Assembly (NCBI GenBank): GCA_004014935.1
Contig: CP025321.1
Coordinates: forward strand, 310,001 to 374,000
Length of the DNA: 64,000 bases
Origin: Saccharomycopsis malanga
Lineage: Eukaryota; Ascomycota; Saccharomycetes; Ascoideales; Saccharomycopsidaceae
Reading direction: 5' to 3'
The position numbers and the translations under genes were made by a program. The notes under the pieces were generated by a model, which did no database searches, was not told the origin of the DNA, and worked only from the letters and a program-made list of their open reading frames with translations. The number at the start of each line of letters is the position of its first letter. The first letter of the stretch is position 1. This document shows, piece after piece, positions 32,886 through 42,869 of the stretch.

Positions 32886-33797
32886 ATGGAGAAATTCACT
32901 GAATGGAGAGACCCGGGGACAGGAATAGCCCCGTTTACCCCCGTGGTGGTTCATGACCGGTCCAATGTTATTATCAAAGCTGGCAAGGTTCTTATCAAGA
33001 CGGTATTTATTATTGGGAGACTTCCATTATTGTTGGTTTCTTTGTTGCTCTATTTGCTCCTACCAATACTGTTTATAAGAAAGTTGATTCTTCTGTACAT
33101 TTTAAACTTTTTGTTCAGTTTCAGCGTTTTTGGCAGCACTTTGGTTGATGTGTCCATTGAGGGCATCAAACGATCTGACAATAAATCTATCAGAGCCAAT
33201 CTTCCTCACGTAAATGACTTTATTATAGTAAACTACGTTTCTCCGTTAGATAGTCTAGTATTATATGTCTTGAATCCATCGTCTGTTTTCTTGATGGTTG
33301 GCCCGGATAACCAACTACACAAGTTGTCCATGTGGCAGTTTTTCAAGTCGACATTATCTCAAAGTAGCAGCATCATTGGATCTCCAGTTAAAATCGAATC
33401 GCTTAAAAATCAAGTAGTTTACTTGTTCGCCGAGGGAACCCCTTCTAATGGAAAATCGATTCTTCCTTATAATGTCACCAACACTGCTTTGTCTCTAGCA
33501 GACTATTCTAAAGATTTCAAGTTCAAAGTGCTTACCCTTAGACTTTCACCAGCCGAGCTAACAACCCCAATACCTTGCCTGTTTGCCGGATATACATGCC
33601 TGCTTTTGAGCAATACAGGTAAGCTCAGATACAAGGTCCGTTTGGCGTTAGTAGACAGCAACGTCCACGAACTTTCATGGGACAAGCTCAGAAATACAAG
33701 TGCAGAAACAGGAAGACTCAGACTTGTGGGGAAGGAGTTGAACATTGAGTCCAAAAAGAGATTTGTTACAGCTTATCAGAAGAACAAGAAGAGTTAA
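32886..33797 (+). CDS. LOA1: lysophosphatidic acid acyltransferase Loa1 (Vps66)
   Basis: Lipid-droplet/ER acyltransferase expected to acylate lysophosphatidic acid with oleoyl-CoA. The 303 residues begin MEKFTEWRDPGTGIAPF, nearly as S. cerevisiae Loa1 (300 aa), with hydrophobic segments at about 40-75 and 80-100. VNYVSPLDSLVLYVL aligns with the substrate-site region, and the family signature FAEGTPSNGKSILPYN lies at about 182-197. The C-terminus (ESKKRFVTAYQKNKKS) is also conserved. The catalytic HX4D of typical PlsC enzymes is replaced here by NYVSPLD, as in the yeast protein. The ATG at 32886 follows a short AT-rich leader. Confidence 0.92.
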   Translation: MEKFTEWRDPGTGIAPFTPVVVHDRSNVIIKAGKVLIKTVFIIGRLPLLLVSLLLYLLLPILFIRKLILLYILNFLFSFSVFGSTLVDVSIEGIKRSDNKSIRANLPHVNDFIIVNYVSPLDSLVLYVLNPSSVFLMVGPDNQLHKLSMWQFFKSTLSQSSSIIGSPVKIESLKNQVVYLFAEGTPSNGKSILPYNVTNTALSLADYSKDFKFKVLTLRLSPAELTTPIPCLFAGYTCLLLSNTGKLRYKVRLALVDSNVHELSWDKLRNTSAETGRLRLVGKELNIESKKRFVTAYQKNKKS

Positions 33798-34661
33798 TGC
33801 GATAAACCTGTGGTTTTTCTGACAAATGCTGTTTGTTTAATTCATTTACTATGATTTGGTTATTTCGGATTATTTATTGAGTTACACAATGTTTTCAGAA
33901 GAAGTAGTGTTTTTTATTTAGTCAAAAAAGGTATTTTTTAGTTAGTCACAATATAAAAGAAGCAAAAAATGTTCCAAGATTTGCTATAAATTAGACAGTA
34001 TATTGGAATTTCCAAAAAAAACTCTCTATTTAGAGAAATAAAAGATTGTGTTGATATAATTTTTTTATCAATAAACAAAACCTATAACTTCTTTCTCCTA
34101 TTTTCTAGTAGTAGCAATAATAATAATAATACATATATTTCAAGCCTCTGGCGTTTCTATTTTCAAATATACAAAATTTGGGAGCTCTGTTAATTACATC
34201 ACATCAAGATGTGAAAATTCAAAGAACAATTATTTGAATAGCCTCAATCTCAGTGACTTTTTAATCCTGTCATGACATTTTTTCAAAACTCTACTTATAA
34301 TCACTTTAAAAGACTCAAATAACCCTACATATTCTTTCTCCAAAAGCACATTACGGTCTTTACCATGATGTTTATCTCCCACTCTAACCAATAGCCGTGT
34401 CACTGCCGATCATAGTAAATCCTCTGGTACATAGATCAGCCAATGGCCCGTGATGATGGTTCCTGATTACAGTATTGTAATTTTGTATATACGAAAAGGC
34501 GAAAAAATAAACAGCAAATTATGCTAGTTGAAATTTCTATTAGGAGTGAACATTTTGGCCAGTCATTCCTTTGAACAACTTTATTGCTGATTAGGCGCTT
34601 ATAAAATAGGATCAGATTTTCCAGTCTTTGTTCTCTCGTTTTCCATTACAACTAGTTGAAA
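33798..34661. other. intergenic LOA1 to RHO3
   Basis: 864 bp. It contains one short retroposon 3'-end copy (34106-34156). A TATA-like TTATAAAA at 34599-34606 lies about 60 bp before the RHO3 ATG. Nothing else is recognised. Confidence 0.6.
34106..34156 (-). mobile_element. retroposon 3'-end fragment with 8-bp target-site duplication
   Basis: On the minus strand this reads GAGGCTTGAAATATATG then (TAT)n, the shared 3' end plus tail. Direct repeats CTATTTTC at 34098-34105 and 34157-34164 flank it. The duplication is short, so the boundary call is less secure than for other copies. Confidence 0.65.
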
Positions 34662-35479
34662 ATGCCATTGTGCGGTGCTGACAAAAAACCTGGTACGTAT
34701 CCAATTTAATAACGTATGACATGGCTTTAAGCGCTTAGTCCAAACAGTGAATATGCCATGTCTATGATGGATAAAATCGGTCTTTCGAACCACAAATGAT
34801 CTTGGAGACTTGTTGTAGTCTTAATATTATGTTTTATTGCCTTGATTTATCGTTATTCTATACTTGTTATCAGCCTTACTAACCATTAGTCCAACGTAAA
34901 ATTGTCATCTTGGGTGATGGTGCTTGTGGTAAGACTTCCTTGTTGAATGTCTTCACCAGAGGATACTTCCCTCAAGTGTATGAGCCTACAGTGTTTGAAA
35001 ACTACGTCCATGATATATTTGTAGACAACCAAGCAGTACAGTTGTCTCTTTGGGATACGGCTGGACAGGAAGAATTTGACCGCTTGAGATCGTTGAGTTA
35101 CAGTGACACTCATACCATAATGCTCTGTTTTTCTGTCGATTCGCCAGACTCGTTGGAAAACGTTGAGAGTAAATGGGTCGGCGAGATCACCGAACATTGT
35201 GAGGGCGTGTCCTTGGTGTTGGTCGCTCTTAAGTGTGACTTGAGAAATAATGAAGACGTTGATGATCATGGTGCTCACAGAAAAACCTTAATTTCTTACG
35301 ACGAAGGCTTGAATGTAGCTAAGAAGATTGGTGCTTTGAAATATTTGGAATGTTCTGCTAAGAAAAATAGAGGCGTTAATGAAGCTTTCACGGAAGCTGC
35401 CAGATGTGCTTTGACTGCTAAACCAAAAGGTGCTACCGAAGAACCTGTTGAAGAAAAAAGTCAATGTGTAGTCATGTAA
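34662..35479 (+). CDS. RHO3: Rho-family GTPase Rho3, one intron
   Basis: Small GTPase controlling polarised exocytosis and actin at the plasma membrane. Exon 1 is 34662-34692, the intron 34693-34889 (donor GTACGT, branch TACTAAC, acceptor TAG), and exon 2 34890-35479. Splicing gives 206 residues starting MPLCGADKKPVQRKIVILGD, in line with Candida Rho3. P-loop GDGACGKTS, switch I effector YEPTVFENY, switch II WDTAGQEEFDRLRSLSY, guanine-specificity LKCDL and ECSAK, and the C-terminal prenylation box CVVM are all intact. The intron position near the N-terminus and the strict branch site make the model firm. Confidence 0.96.
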
Positions 35480-36920
35480 TTGTTACTTACACACACCAAA
35501 TAAGTAATTAAAAAAAATAACCATTTTCCTTATTACTACAGTGTTTCGAATCGTTTTTCTTTTTTTTTTAGCCCTCTCTTACTCTTCTCTTTTCTTGATA
35601 AAAATTTCTTAATAGTTTTCGTTTTGTTTACCTCCCCCTTTTTTTGCCCACTTTTTCTTCTTGTTGTTCACATTACACATCATTTTTTAATACTCCCAGT
35701 CTTGTTATTCTTGTTGCCAGAATCCCTTGTTTGCCTTTTATTAATCATTCTGAACTTTAATATGCATTGTATGTAACAGTGGTGTTGCTGGCTGTCTCTA
35801 TATTATAAAAGTGTCTTTTTTTGTTCTTGCCAATATGTAGGGTTTTCAATATTGTAAGAGCTTTTTGATGATTATTATAGTGGACTATGTCAAAACTGAG
35901 AGCTTTAGGTTATCGTGTTAAAGATTGGGTTAGCACATTTGTCGAATATTGTTTTTTTACATCAACATATCGTTCTATTATCACATTGATATAAAGAAAA
36001 TCTGTTGTCAGCTCTAGATGCCTCATCATTGGCTACATTTGTTGATACTACAATAGATCAACGCAAATAAAAAGAATATGAGATATTATTCAGGATGTTG
36101 TGGCTTCCATAAGCTCATCTTGTTAATAGGAAAATAGGATTTATAGGCTTGATGATAGATTATAAACAGTAAAAATGCTGTGAATATGGTCAAGCACTAT
36201 CAAAACACCAAGGCCATATAAAATTTGGCACTTTTGAACTAATATATCAGTCGGTATCATTAGTGGTAAAACTTCTATATGCTTCTAGTCCTATATTGTC
36301 TGACCGACTAGATAACTTAGTTCTATGGTTTGCTCTTCTTACAGTCCTTCTCTTTGATCTCCTTGTTTCATTTACTAATTCTTATTGGCTAGATTATCTG
36401 GCAATACTCAAGCCATTGACATTTCCTTTTTTGGTTATCTTTACGAGTATACACAGTGGTATATAGCCTTCGAGCACCCTTTTAGGCATCTCACTGTTTT
36501 AAACACTATCAAAGACTCTACTTACTCATTTATTTTAGACTTCTTCTATCCTTTTATATAGCTAGATATCGTTTTACCCATTCTCTGTTCAATACAAATC
36601 AGTATTACACAGTCCAATTTTTCATCATTTAATATACCATTCTACTTCCTATCAAACACGTAAATACGTGCCATTGCTAAGACTTAAAGTGGGTGATTTG
36701 GACAACCTCAAAGTAGTGGTTGTTCACCCTTTCACCGTTTACTCATTAAACACATTTTACACAAGAATACAAACAAAATCATTCAGTTTATAAATTAATG
36801 CAGAGAACAACCAAAAAAAAGACAAAAAAGACAAAAAAGAACCCAAACTTTTAACATGAAAAAGAGACATAAAAGTAGAAAAACAAAGTATATGACACAT
36901 AAATGTAAAATAAACAAACT
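35480..36920. other. intergenic between convergent RHO3 and CSI2/PRM5-like genes
   Basis: 1.4 kb, T-rich just after RHO3 (35550-35680, likely terminator). It contains one copy of a dispersed 130-140 bp repeat at 36483-36612. The plus ORF at 36263-36466 has no family features and lies next to that repeat. Confidence 0.5.
36483..36612 (+). repeat. dispersed repeat B, copy 1
   Basis: About 130 bp, roughly three-quarters identical by eye to 58026-58155. Shared words in order are GTTTTAAACACTAT / CTTTAAACACTAT, TTTATTTTAG, CTTTTATATAG, TTTTACCCATT and GTTCAATAC. The origin is unknown; a TATA-like motif and a terminal CA would fit a fragment of an old retroelement end. Confidence 0.6.
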
Positions 36921-37956
36921 TCACATTATTTTAGAGTTTCTAGGCGAATTGTTAAACTCACTCTGATCAAACATGTTTTCCAAATACATACTAGGGATTG
37001 TTCTTCCTCTTCTGCCGCTTGTGGTGGCGTTGACAGAAGTTGTACTTAGATTAGCTCTAGCAGGCATGGCAATTTCGTCCAGAGTTGAATTATGGTTTGA
37101 CAGGTCATCTTGAGACAAAACTCTGTTTATCATCAAGTTTGAGCCGGAAGGATCGAGGGAATCCACTTTGTAAAAGCTGGTGTCGTTCATCGACTTGTGT
37201 TTCTGCAATAGTTCTGCGGTTGGCGAAATGAACATGTTTTTCTTTGTTGCCACTGCAGTGTCTAAATCATGACTGTTCCGATTAGACATGTCGGTGTGCA
37301 ACGGTTCCAAGGCTAGATTAGATGTTGATCTAGAATGGGAGAAAATTTTCAGAGCATAATTAGCATTACTACCGCCAAAATGGGACGTGGATCCATTAGA
37401 ACGGGTATTATAAAATGGGTTGAAAATCAGATCGCCATCATTGTTACCATTGACAAAGTTTGCATACTCCTTTTCTGGAGGCAAGTTGGCGTCAAAGTAG
37501 CCTTTGGAAGCGTTTTTTCCGATTGGCTACGGAAGAGAGAATCCAGATCAATGCCACGACTACAAGAGCAAAGCCAATGATGGCTCCAAACGCAATAAAT
37601 ACAGTGCCAGAAGGGTTGTGGGTCCGGTAGATGAACGGATTGTCTGAGTTGGGAGGCACTGTTACTGTAGGCTTGGTAAATGAGGATGAAAGTGTAGGCA
37701 ATCTAGCCATACTATTTTTAGAAGATGAACTCAGTTTTGACGACGTTATACTGGATAAAGATAATTTGGTTGCCAAACTGCTAGATGATTTTGATTTCAG
37801 ATCATTAGATGAATCTGACTTTGAATCTTTGGAAGAATCTGATTTCATATCATTAGAAGACTCTGATTTCAGATCTTTGGAAGAATCTGGTTTCGTAGCA
37901 TCATCTCGCTTATCATAGACAAGACTCAAACTCTGTCCTATATAAACACCAACCAT
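36921..37956 (-). CDS. CSI2: Csi2/Prm5-like single-pass membrane protein, with apparent frameshift
   Basis: Family of single-pass cell-surface proteins, pheromone/cell-wall-stress responsive in yeast. From the ATG at 37956 the N-terminal part has an SS(N)D(L/M)KS(D/E) repeat and a Ser/Thr-rich region. A membrane segment follows (GTVFIAFGAIIGFALVVVALIWIL), then a basic anchor and the LPPEKEYANF block. The cytosolic tail contains FISPTAELL and PSMYLENM, both matching Prm5 (FISPTGDIL, PSTYLEHM). The tail lies one base out of frame with the membrane part. The shift falls at or just after a run of six A (minus strand; plus 37513-37518). With five A the frame would continue through NASKGYFDANLPPEKEY. 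This suggests an assembly error at a homopolymer or a recent mutation. TATA-like TATAAAA lies near 38080. Confidence 0.8.
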
Positions 37957-38423
37957 TATTCTCGACGAAAATAGCACTCTATATGCTTTCCATGTGCACA
38001 GATATGTCAATTTTGACAGAATAGTGTGTTCTACGGTGACTTTGGTGGAAATTTTTCCCACAAACGGCAATTGGCTCCTATTTTTTTTATACCTTTTCCT
38101 ACAGCCATGTTTTGCTTTTTCCTAATATTATCGGAGTGCAACTAGCAGTTTTGGGGTGTTACATAATGAAGCTAAGATGAAACGAGTCTATTTAATGATC
38201 ACGTTATTCTACGCTTTAATTAGTATAAGGAAACTGGATATTTATTAAGAAGAAAAACATTAATAGTGCTAAACATCTCTAATGTATGGCCAGGTGGTAG
38301 AAAATGTAGGTGTTACCCGGACACGCAATAGGTGTTGAAAAGAATCAAGGCAAGAAGAAGAGTGATTTACTGGCAAAGAATGTGAAAGAATTGGGGTTTT
38401 TTATAGTTATTATTCCATGAGAT

Positions 38424-38558
38424 TCAAAGCTCGTAACGATAAGCTTTGAGATGTAATTCGTTGACAATGTTTCTAGGAATAGGTCTTGCGTCTGTTTGGC
38501 CAGCAAACATGAGAATGGCGGAGACTGTAGCAGCAATAGTAGTGTAGGAGAATTGCAT
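38424..38558 (-). CDS. 44-residue putative secreted peptide
   Basis: A short ORF starting at an ATG (38558) and ending in TGA. It begins MQFSYTTIAATVSAILMFAG, a textbook signal peptide like that of the GPI protein at 47.5 kb (MQFSKQFFAAAAL). About 20 residues follow, starting near RPIPRN. It has its own TATA-like TATATAAG about 130 bp upstream, in the region shared with the divergent OCA-type gene. No Cys and no recognisable family. Small size makes a chance ORF possible, but signal peptide and promoter together favour a real gene. Confidence 0.5.
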   Translation of the reverse strand: MQFSYTTIAATVSAILMFAGQTDARPIPRNIVNELHLKAYRYEL

Positions 38559-38813
38559 TGTATTGTAAAATTTATTTTTTATTGTGGGAGTTGCATATAA
38601 GTGTTTTTGATGATCTTTGAGTTATTATCGAAAATTCAATTTTTCTCTCTTTTTTTTTATTTTGGCCATTTTGCTGTCTGCTAGACCTTATATAGCAGCA
38701 TAACCCGTTAGGATCCACGGCATAGGAGACAGGTCTTCAAACAGGCAATATTAGGATCCTTCAAGTGCTGAAACAATCGAGACCACACACCGTCTGAAGA
38801 AGAAACAGGCTAT

Positions 38814-39800
38814 ATGCAGCCAAACTCCATGGATCCCACACGTCATTCTATCAACAGGCTACAGCCCACTTCAGAGGAGGATCTTGAGGAGTCGACCGAT
38901 TTGCCGGAGTTGGAAGAGCTAGAATTTCTGGAGTCTGCGCCGTTTGATTATGATCTTATCCACTCAAACTTGAAACTCAATGATTTGACAAAGATTCAGA
39001 AGTTGTCCAATGGCAGCAATATCGGAAACTCTACAGATTTCATTGGTACGGACCACACAGTTGACACCAGAGCAAACTTGGTGAATCATCAGTTAACAGC
39101 AAACTATTACTATAATAAAAACTATCCACAGCAGCTCCATCCTAGCCAACTGTATATACCCAAACCAACCACTGATAGCCATGTCCAACGTACGGAAGAT
39201 AAAATCAATGATTACCCCGAATATTGTAGTGATACCACCTACCAGCATTCTAACGACAACGAAATAACCTTCTATGATTACCAGGCAGTCTACCGTAGCC
39301 AGCTCTATGTTCCTCCACTCAACTTCTCTGTCGTGGAAAACGGCATATACCGGTCTGGCCATCCAATCCCCATCAACTTTGGCTTTCTCCAGAGACTCAA
39401 TCTCCAAACAATCATATATCTTGGTGATAAAGAAGACCAGTTTGAGTACTACAAATGGCTCAAACAGCAAGGAATCAGATTCCACTACATCAAAACAAAA
39501 TCCTCTCTGGAACCGTTTGTCATGAACAACCCACAGTCTATCATACTGGCTCTCAACCTCATCCTCGATAAACGTAACTTTCCGGTCTTGATACATTCTA
39601 ACAAAGGCAAACATCGTGTGGGTGTTCTTGTCGGTATAATGCGTAAAATCCTTCAAGGCTGGAGCTTGAGTGGTATATTTGACGAGTACGTAAAGTTTGC
39701 CGCAGGTAAAGGCGAGGCAGATTTGGAGTTTATGGAACTATTCAACCCAAACTTGACCTTGGATTTGGCCTACAAACCAGACTTTGTACGGTTATGCTAG
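38814..39800 (+). CDS. OCA/SIW14-type atypical phosphatase with Ser in place of catalytic Cys
   Basis: Member of the fungal plant-and-fungi atypical dual-specificity phosphatase group (Siw14, Oca1, Oca2, Oca4, Oca6), linked to inositol pyrophosphate and oxidant signalling. The first 165 residues are a divergent acidic/Asn-rich extension. The phosphatase-like domain spans about 165-320, starting VPPLNFSVVENGIYRSGHPIPINFGFL. The expected CX5R P-loop reads HSNKGKHRVG (S262 to R268); the codon is TCT, not CTG. The fold should be kept, but ordinary Cys-based catalysis is not expected. An Oca2-type assignment is plausible but not proven from memory of the sequences. It is convergent with POR1. Confidence 0.82.
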   Translation: MQPNSMDPTRHSINRLQPTSEEDLEESTDLPELEELEFLESAPFDYDLIHSNLKLNDLTKIQKLSNGSNIGNSTDFIGTDHTVDTRANLVNHQLTANYYYNKNYPQQLHPSQLYIPKPTTDSHVQRTEDKINDYPEYCSDTTYQHSNDNEITFYDYQAVYRSQLYVPPLNFSVVENGIYRSGHPIPINFGFLQRLNLQTIIYLGDKEDQFEYYKWLKQQGIRFHYIKTKSSLEPFVMNNPQSIILALNLILDKRNFPVLIHSNKGKHRVGVLVGIMRKILQGWSLSGIFDEYVKFAAGKGEADLEFMELFNPNLTLDLAYKPDFVRLC

Positions 39801-40549
39801 TTGTGCTGTGTATTTGCACTTGTGAGACAAATCAGAAGCGAAAGATACATATTTATTGAATGAGAGTGTGAGTGGATTAGGTATAAAGCATCATAAAAGA
39901 TTAGGTGTTGAAAATACACCAATAATGTTGTAATGGATATATAATGGGCTGAAAAAGATGAATCTTGTTGAATTCATGAATTTTATTGTTGTAAATTTAA
40001 AAACCCATGAATTTTATTGCTTTGAAATGGAAAAACTCATGAATTTTATTGTTGTAAAATGGAAAAAACTCATGAATTTTATTGTTGTAAATTTAAAAAC
40101 TCCTTCTTTCACTTATTTTCAATAAAATGATTCCACTGCAAAACTCTTCAACAATGCAACTTATATACAAGTCATTTAAATGAACGATTTTATCCAAACT
40201 GTTTTTAATGGTCATTTTGTGACAAAATGTTAATAATGCTTGCCAAGTCGTGTATGTCAAAATTCTCCTGGCCACACATATATCAGGATAGTAGTTTTTG
40301 GTATACCAAATTGATTAATTGTTTATTATAAACTGAAACCCTTTTTTGGTGATTGATATAAATAATTGTTATATTTCAAACCGGTGAAAGTTAATGAATA
40401 AAGATCAAGTAAACAACCTACTTTAAATCCTTTTGAAGTTTAAATTACCCAATAATGTTCATAAACATTGATGAGCCATTATAAATGATATACTAGCTAC
40501 AAATGAGATTAACAAATAAATATATTCAATTATATGATCTTAAACACGC
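39801..40549. other. intergenic between convergent OCA-type gene and POR1
   Basis: About 750 bp with no gene-like ORF; it contains the minisatellite at 39975-40100. Confidence 0.6.
39975..40100. repeat. minisatellite, four units of 30-34 bp
   Basis: Four tandem units each contain CATGAATTTTATTG followed by TTGTAAATTTAAAAA or a diverged version (TTTGAAATGGAAAAA). It lies 175 bp after the OCA-type stop codon, in the shared 3' region. No function is evident. Confidence 0.85.
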
Positions 40550-41410
40550 TTAAGCGGAGAAGGACAAGGAAGCACCGACCTTATGGACTGGTTCAGCCAA
40601 TCTCAAGGCATCAAAGGAAGCACCAAGACCCAAAGTGACACCAGGTCTCAATTGCTGGGAGTAAGAGACGGCAGCCAAACCGGAGTCAGCCAACTTGGCC
40701 TTTACAAAGGAGGTGGAATCCAAAGAGTATTTGGTGGCAAATTCAATTCCAACAGGCTTTCCGCTGTTGGCGCTCTTGGAGTCGTAGACAGCCTTGGCAC
40801 CAGCTTCGACAAGAGGAGAGACCTTGTGGAAGTAAGAAGCAGTGAAGATGGAGAAGTTGTTGGAAGCATTGATGCCCACAGAGTAAACCGGGTGGATGTA
40901 GCCACCGGAAACAGCAAATCTGGTGACTTTACCACCGGAAATGTCGTAACCAACTTCAGAACCGGCAACATAACCTTCGCTGCCAACGGTGAAGTCACCG
41001 GCAAAAGTAGGACCCTTCAACAAGTCAAAGAAAGCTCTGACATTGACCTTTGGCTGGGAAAAGTACAAGTTCAACTTGGCGCCTTTAGGACCGTTTGGAA
41101 TAACAGAAGTCAAGACTTCAGCCTTCAAGCCTGGAGACAACAAGTCGGTCAACTCAATCTTGGTGTCAAGAGCATTGGCGGTGTTCCAGCCTTGGGTCAA
41201 GGCTAAACCAGAGGCCTTGTCGGCATATTTGGTCTCAATGCTGGAAGAAACGGTGTCGTCTTTGCCGGTTTTTCCTTTGAAAGTGAAGCCAACGCCGTTT
41301 GGAGCAGTGGTCTTGACATCAACAGAAGCCTTGGACAAGTGGAAAAAGTCTCTGTTCAACAAGTTGTTGACATTCTTGGAAATGTCTGGGAAAGCAGGTG
41401 GAATAGACAT
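40550..41410 (-). CDS. POR1: mitochondrial outer membrane porin (VDAC)
   Basis: Voltage-dependent anion channel of the outer mitochondrial membrane, exchanging ATP/ADP and metabolites. The 286 residues match fungal porins (283 in S. cerevisiae) from MSIPPAFPDISKNVNNLLNR through the beta-barrel to the C-terminal LGLGASFDALRLAEPVHKVG. The amphipathic N-terminal helix is present and there is no presequence, as expected. Codon use is extreme: no CTG and mostly TTG for Leu, typical of a highly expressed gene in a CTG-Ser yeast. Long antisense ORFs (for example plus 40583-41206) are by-products of this codon bias. An E-box CACGTG lies 142 bp upstream (41552-41557). Confidence 0.97.
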   Translation of the reverse strand: MSIPPAFPDISKNVNNLLNRDFFHLSKASVDVKTTAPNGVGFTFKGKTGKDDTVSSSIETKYADKASGLALTQGWNTANALDTKIELTDLLSPGLKAEVLTSVIPNGPKGAKLNLYFSQPKVNVRAFFDLLKGPTFAGDFTVGSEGYVAGSEVGYDISGGKVTRFAVSGGYIHPVYSVGINASNNFSIFTASYFHKVSPLVEAGAKAVYDSKSANSGKPVGIEFATKYSLDSTSFVKAKLADSGLAAVSYSQQLRPGVTLGLGASFDALRLAEPVHKVGASLSFSA

Positions 41411-41551
41411 GATGGATTTATAGTTGTGTAGCGCTGTTTTTACTGATCTGAGCTAGGAAAAAAGCAAGATTTGTTCAAAGATTTATACAAATCACCAGAA
41501 AAAAACAACACCCCAAAAATGGCCTATAAGCAAACTCTTTTTTTCAAACAG

Positions 41552-41557
41552 CACGTG
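41552..41557. promoter_or_regulatory. E-box CACGTG upstream of POR1
   Basis: GCACGTGGG, 142 bp upstream of the porin ATG, fits a Cbf1/bHLH site. Candida Cbf1 regulates respiratory genes; its use here is inference. Confidence 0.45.
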
Positions 41558-41670
41558 GGTTCATGACATCCAGTTGTTGGGCACCAACAAGTCGGCTCTT
41601 ATTGGTGAGATGGTATGAATAGAATGTTTTGTATGTTCACAGGTTGAGTAATAGCATGTGCCAAGGGTTC

Positions 41671-41709
41671 TACAAGAAATTCTACTCCCAGTTTGTAGAA
41701 TTTCTTGTA
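41671..41709. repeat. perfect 15-bp inverted repeat with 9-nt loop
   Basis: The arms TACAAGAAATTCTAC (41671-41685) and GTAGAATTTCTTGTA (41695-41709) are fully complementary. They lie about 260 bp upstream of POR1. It could be a cruciform, a dimeric factor site or the remains of a small inverted-repeat element. Confidence 0.85.
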
Positions 41710-41861
41710 TTATTGATGGAATGAATAAACCAAGTTGGTAAATAGCACCTTAATCTGATTTATCCAGAGTGCCAGGTCTAAATTTAGATGGATGAATTTG
41801 TAAAGACTTGACATTATACCACTGAATCTATTTGGATTTTAATGTATAACAATATGTAGTT

Positions 41862-41950
41862 TGATGTGCTCGAATTATATAATCTTATCATTATTATAAT
41901 GCGCTATTATAATAGTGCATAGTACTGTGCTTGAAGTATTAAATAATAAC
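41862..41950 (+). mobile_element. degraded retroposon 3'-end fragments (two)
   Basis: Two sequences resembling the shared 3' end occur in a row: GATGTGCTCGAATTATATAATCTTAT with ATT-rich tail (41862-41902) and GTACTGTGCTTGAAGTATTAAATAATAA (41925-41952). Both are short and diverged; no duplication was found. Confidence 0.4.
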
Positions 41951-42027
41951 GTATAGTTTGATATGTATTGTAATGTGTATTACAATCACACTCCTCATTT
42001 GCCCAAGATAAAGTTGCAAAGTATAAT

Positions 42028-42083
42028 AATAATAATCTTAAGATTCTTATATTTCTAGCCTAGTACATATCACTTGCCTGTGC
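42028..42083 (-). mobile_element. retroposon 3'-end copy with perfect 17-bp target-site duplication
   Basis: Minus-strand copy: GTGATATGTACTAGGCTAG, then AAATATAAGAATCTTAAG, then (ATT)n. It is bracketed by AAGTTGCAAAGTATAAT at 42011-42027 and 42084-42100, an exact 17-bp direct repeat. Only about 56 bp of the element's 3' end is present. This is one of the clearest insertion footprints in the window. Confidence 0.9.
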
Positions 42084-42100
42084 AAGTTGCAAAGTATAAT

Positions 42101-42869
42101 TAAAGTTTATATTCTTGTAATTCAAATCCACCGGTGGATACCTACTGAAAGATATCTTTTCATAGAAAACCATTTTTCAGACCCATGTAAAGCCTTTCGA
42201 TAATAACAAACAGGTCAAATCAGACCTGCTATACATGATGTGATAAACTGGGCTTTTTGGATCTTGCCAATAGACTGCTTTGCCATAACAGATATAGAAA
42301 CTATTAAAAGAATAACTTATCCAGCTAAAAGAGAGAACATGTCCTTAGTAGATAGACAAGTTAAAATGTTTAAAACAAGACTTGTCCAGTCCAAAGTTAT
42401 GACTGTAAATTTTGTGAAACTGTTTATTACTTTAATTATAGGTCCCATATCTTTATGAAAATACAACTCGTATAGCTCAATCGTTTTTAGATAAAAGGAC
42501 AAGTATTTTTCATCATAGTTTAATACTTTTAAATTTATCTTGATTATAGAGTATTTATTATTTTTTAACAACATGCCGTAACCTAACGCTCTTATGTAAG
42601 ATAAACATATAACAAAATATTGATGCATTTTAACTTTAATCTTGCAACTGAGCTGAAAATAAGCAATAATATTCATACATCTTTTAGCTGTAGGGTCGAT
42701 GGTTGGAGGTGTAAGTCGTCAAACAAATTTTTACCCTCACCTTGAGGTTTAACAGACAATCGTTCCATCTGTAATTTATAATCAAAAGTCATTAAACAAA
42801 AATCTGTTGAAAAGTATACCAGTGGATTTATCCAGTTGTTTAATTTTTCTTATCATCTAGTATTTTCAA
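42101..42869. other. intergenic, no gene recognised
   Basis: Between two retroposon copies. Small ORFs (plus 42240-42458, minus 42317-42676) are AT-driven and lack recognisable domains. Confidence 0.45.

Noticed and set aside
40583-41206. Long plus-strand ORF of 207 codons opposite POR1 (and related antisense ORFs)
   Set aside because: Produced by the strongly biased codons of the highly expressed porin gene; its translation has no family features.
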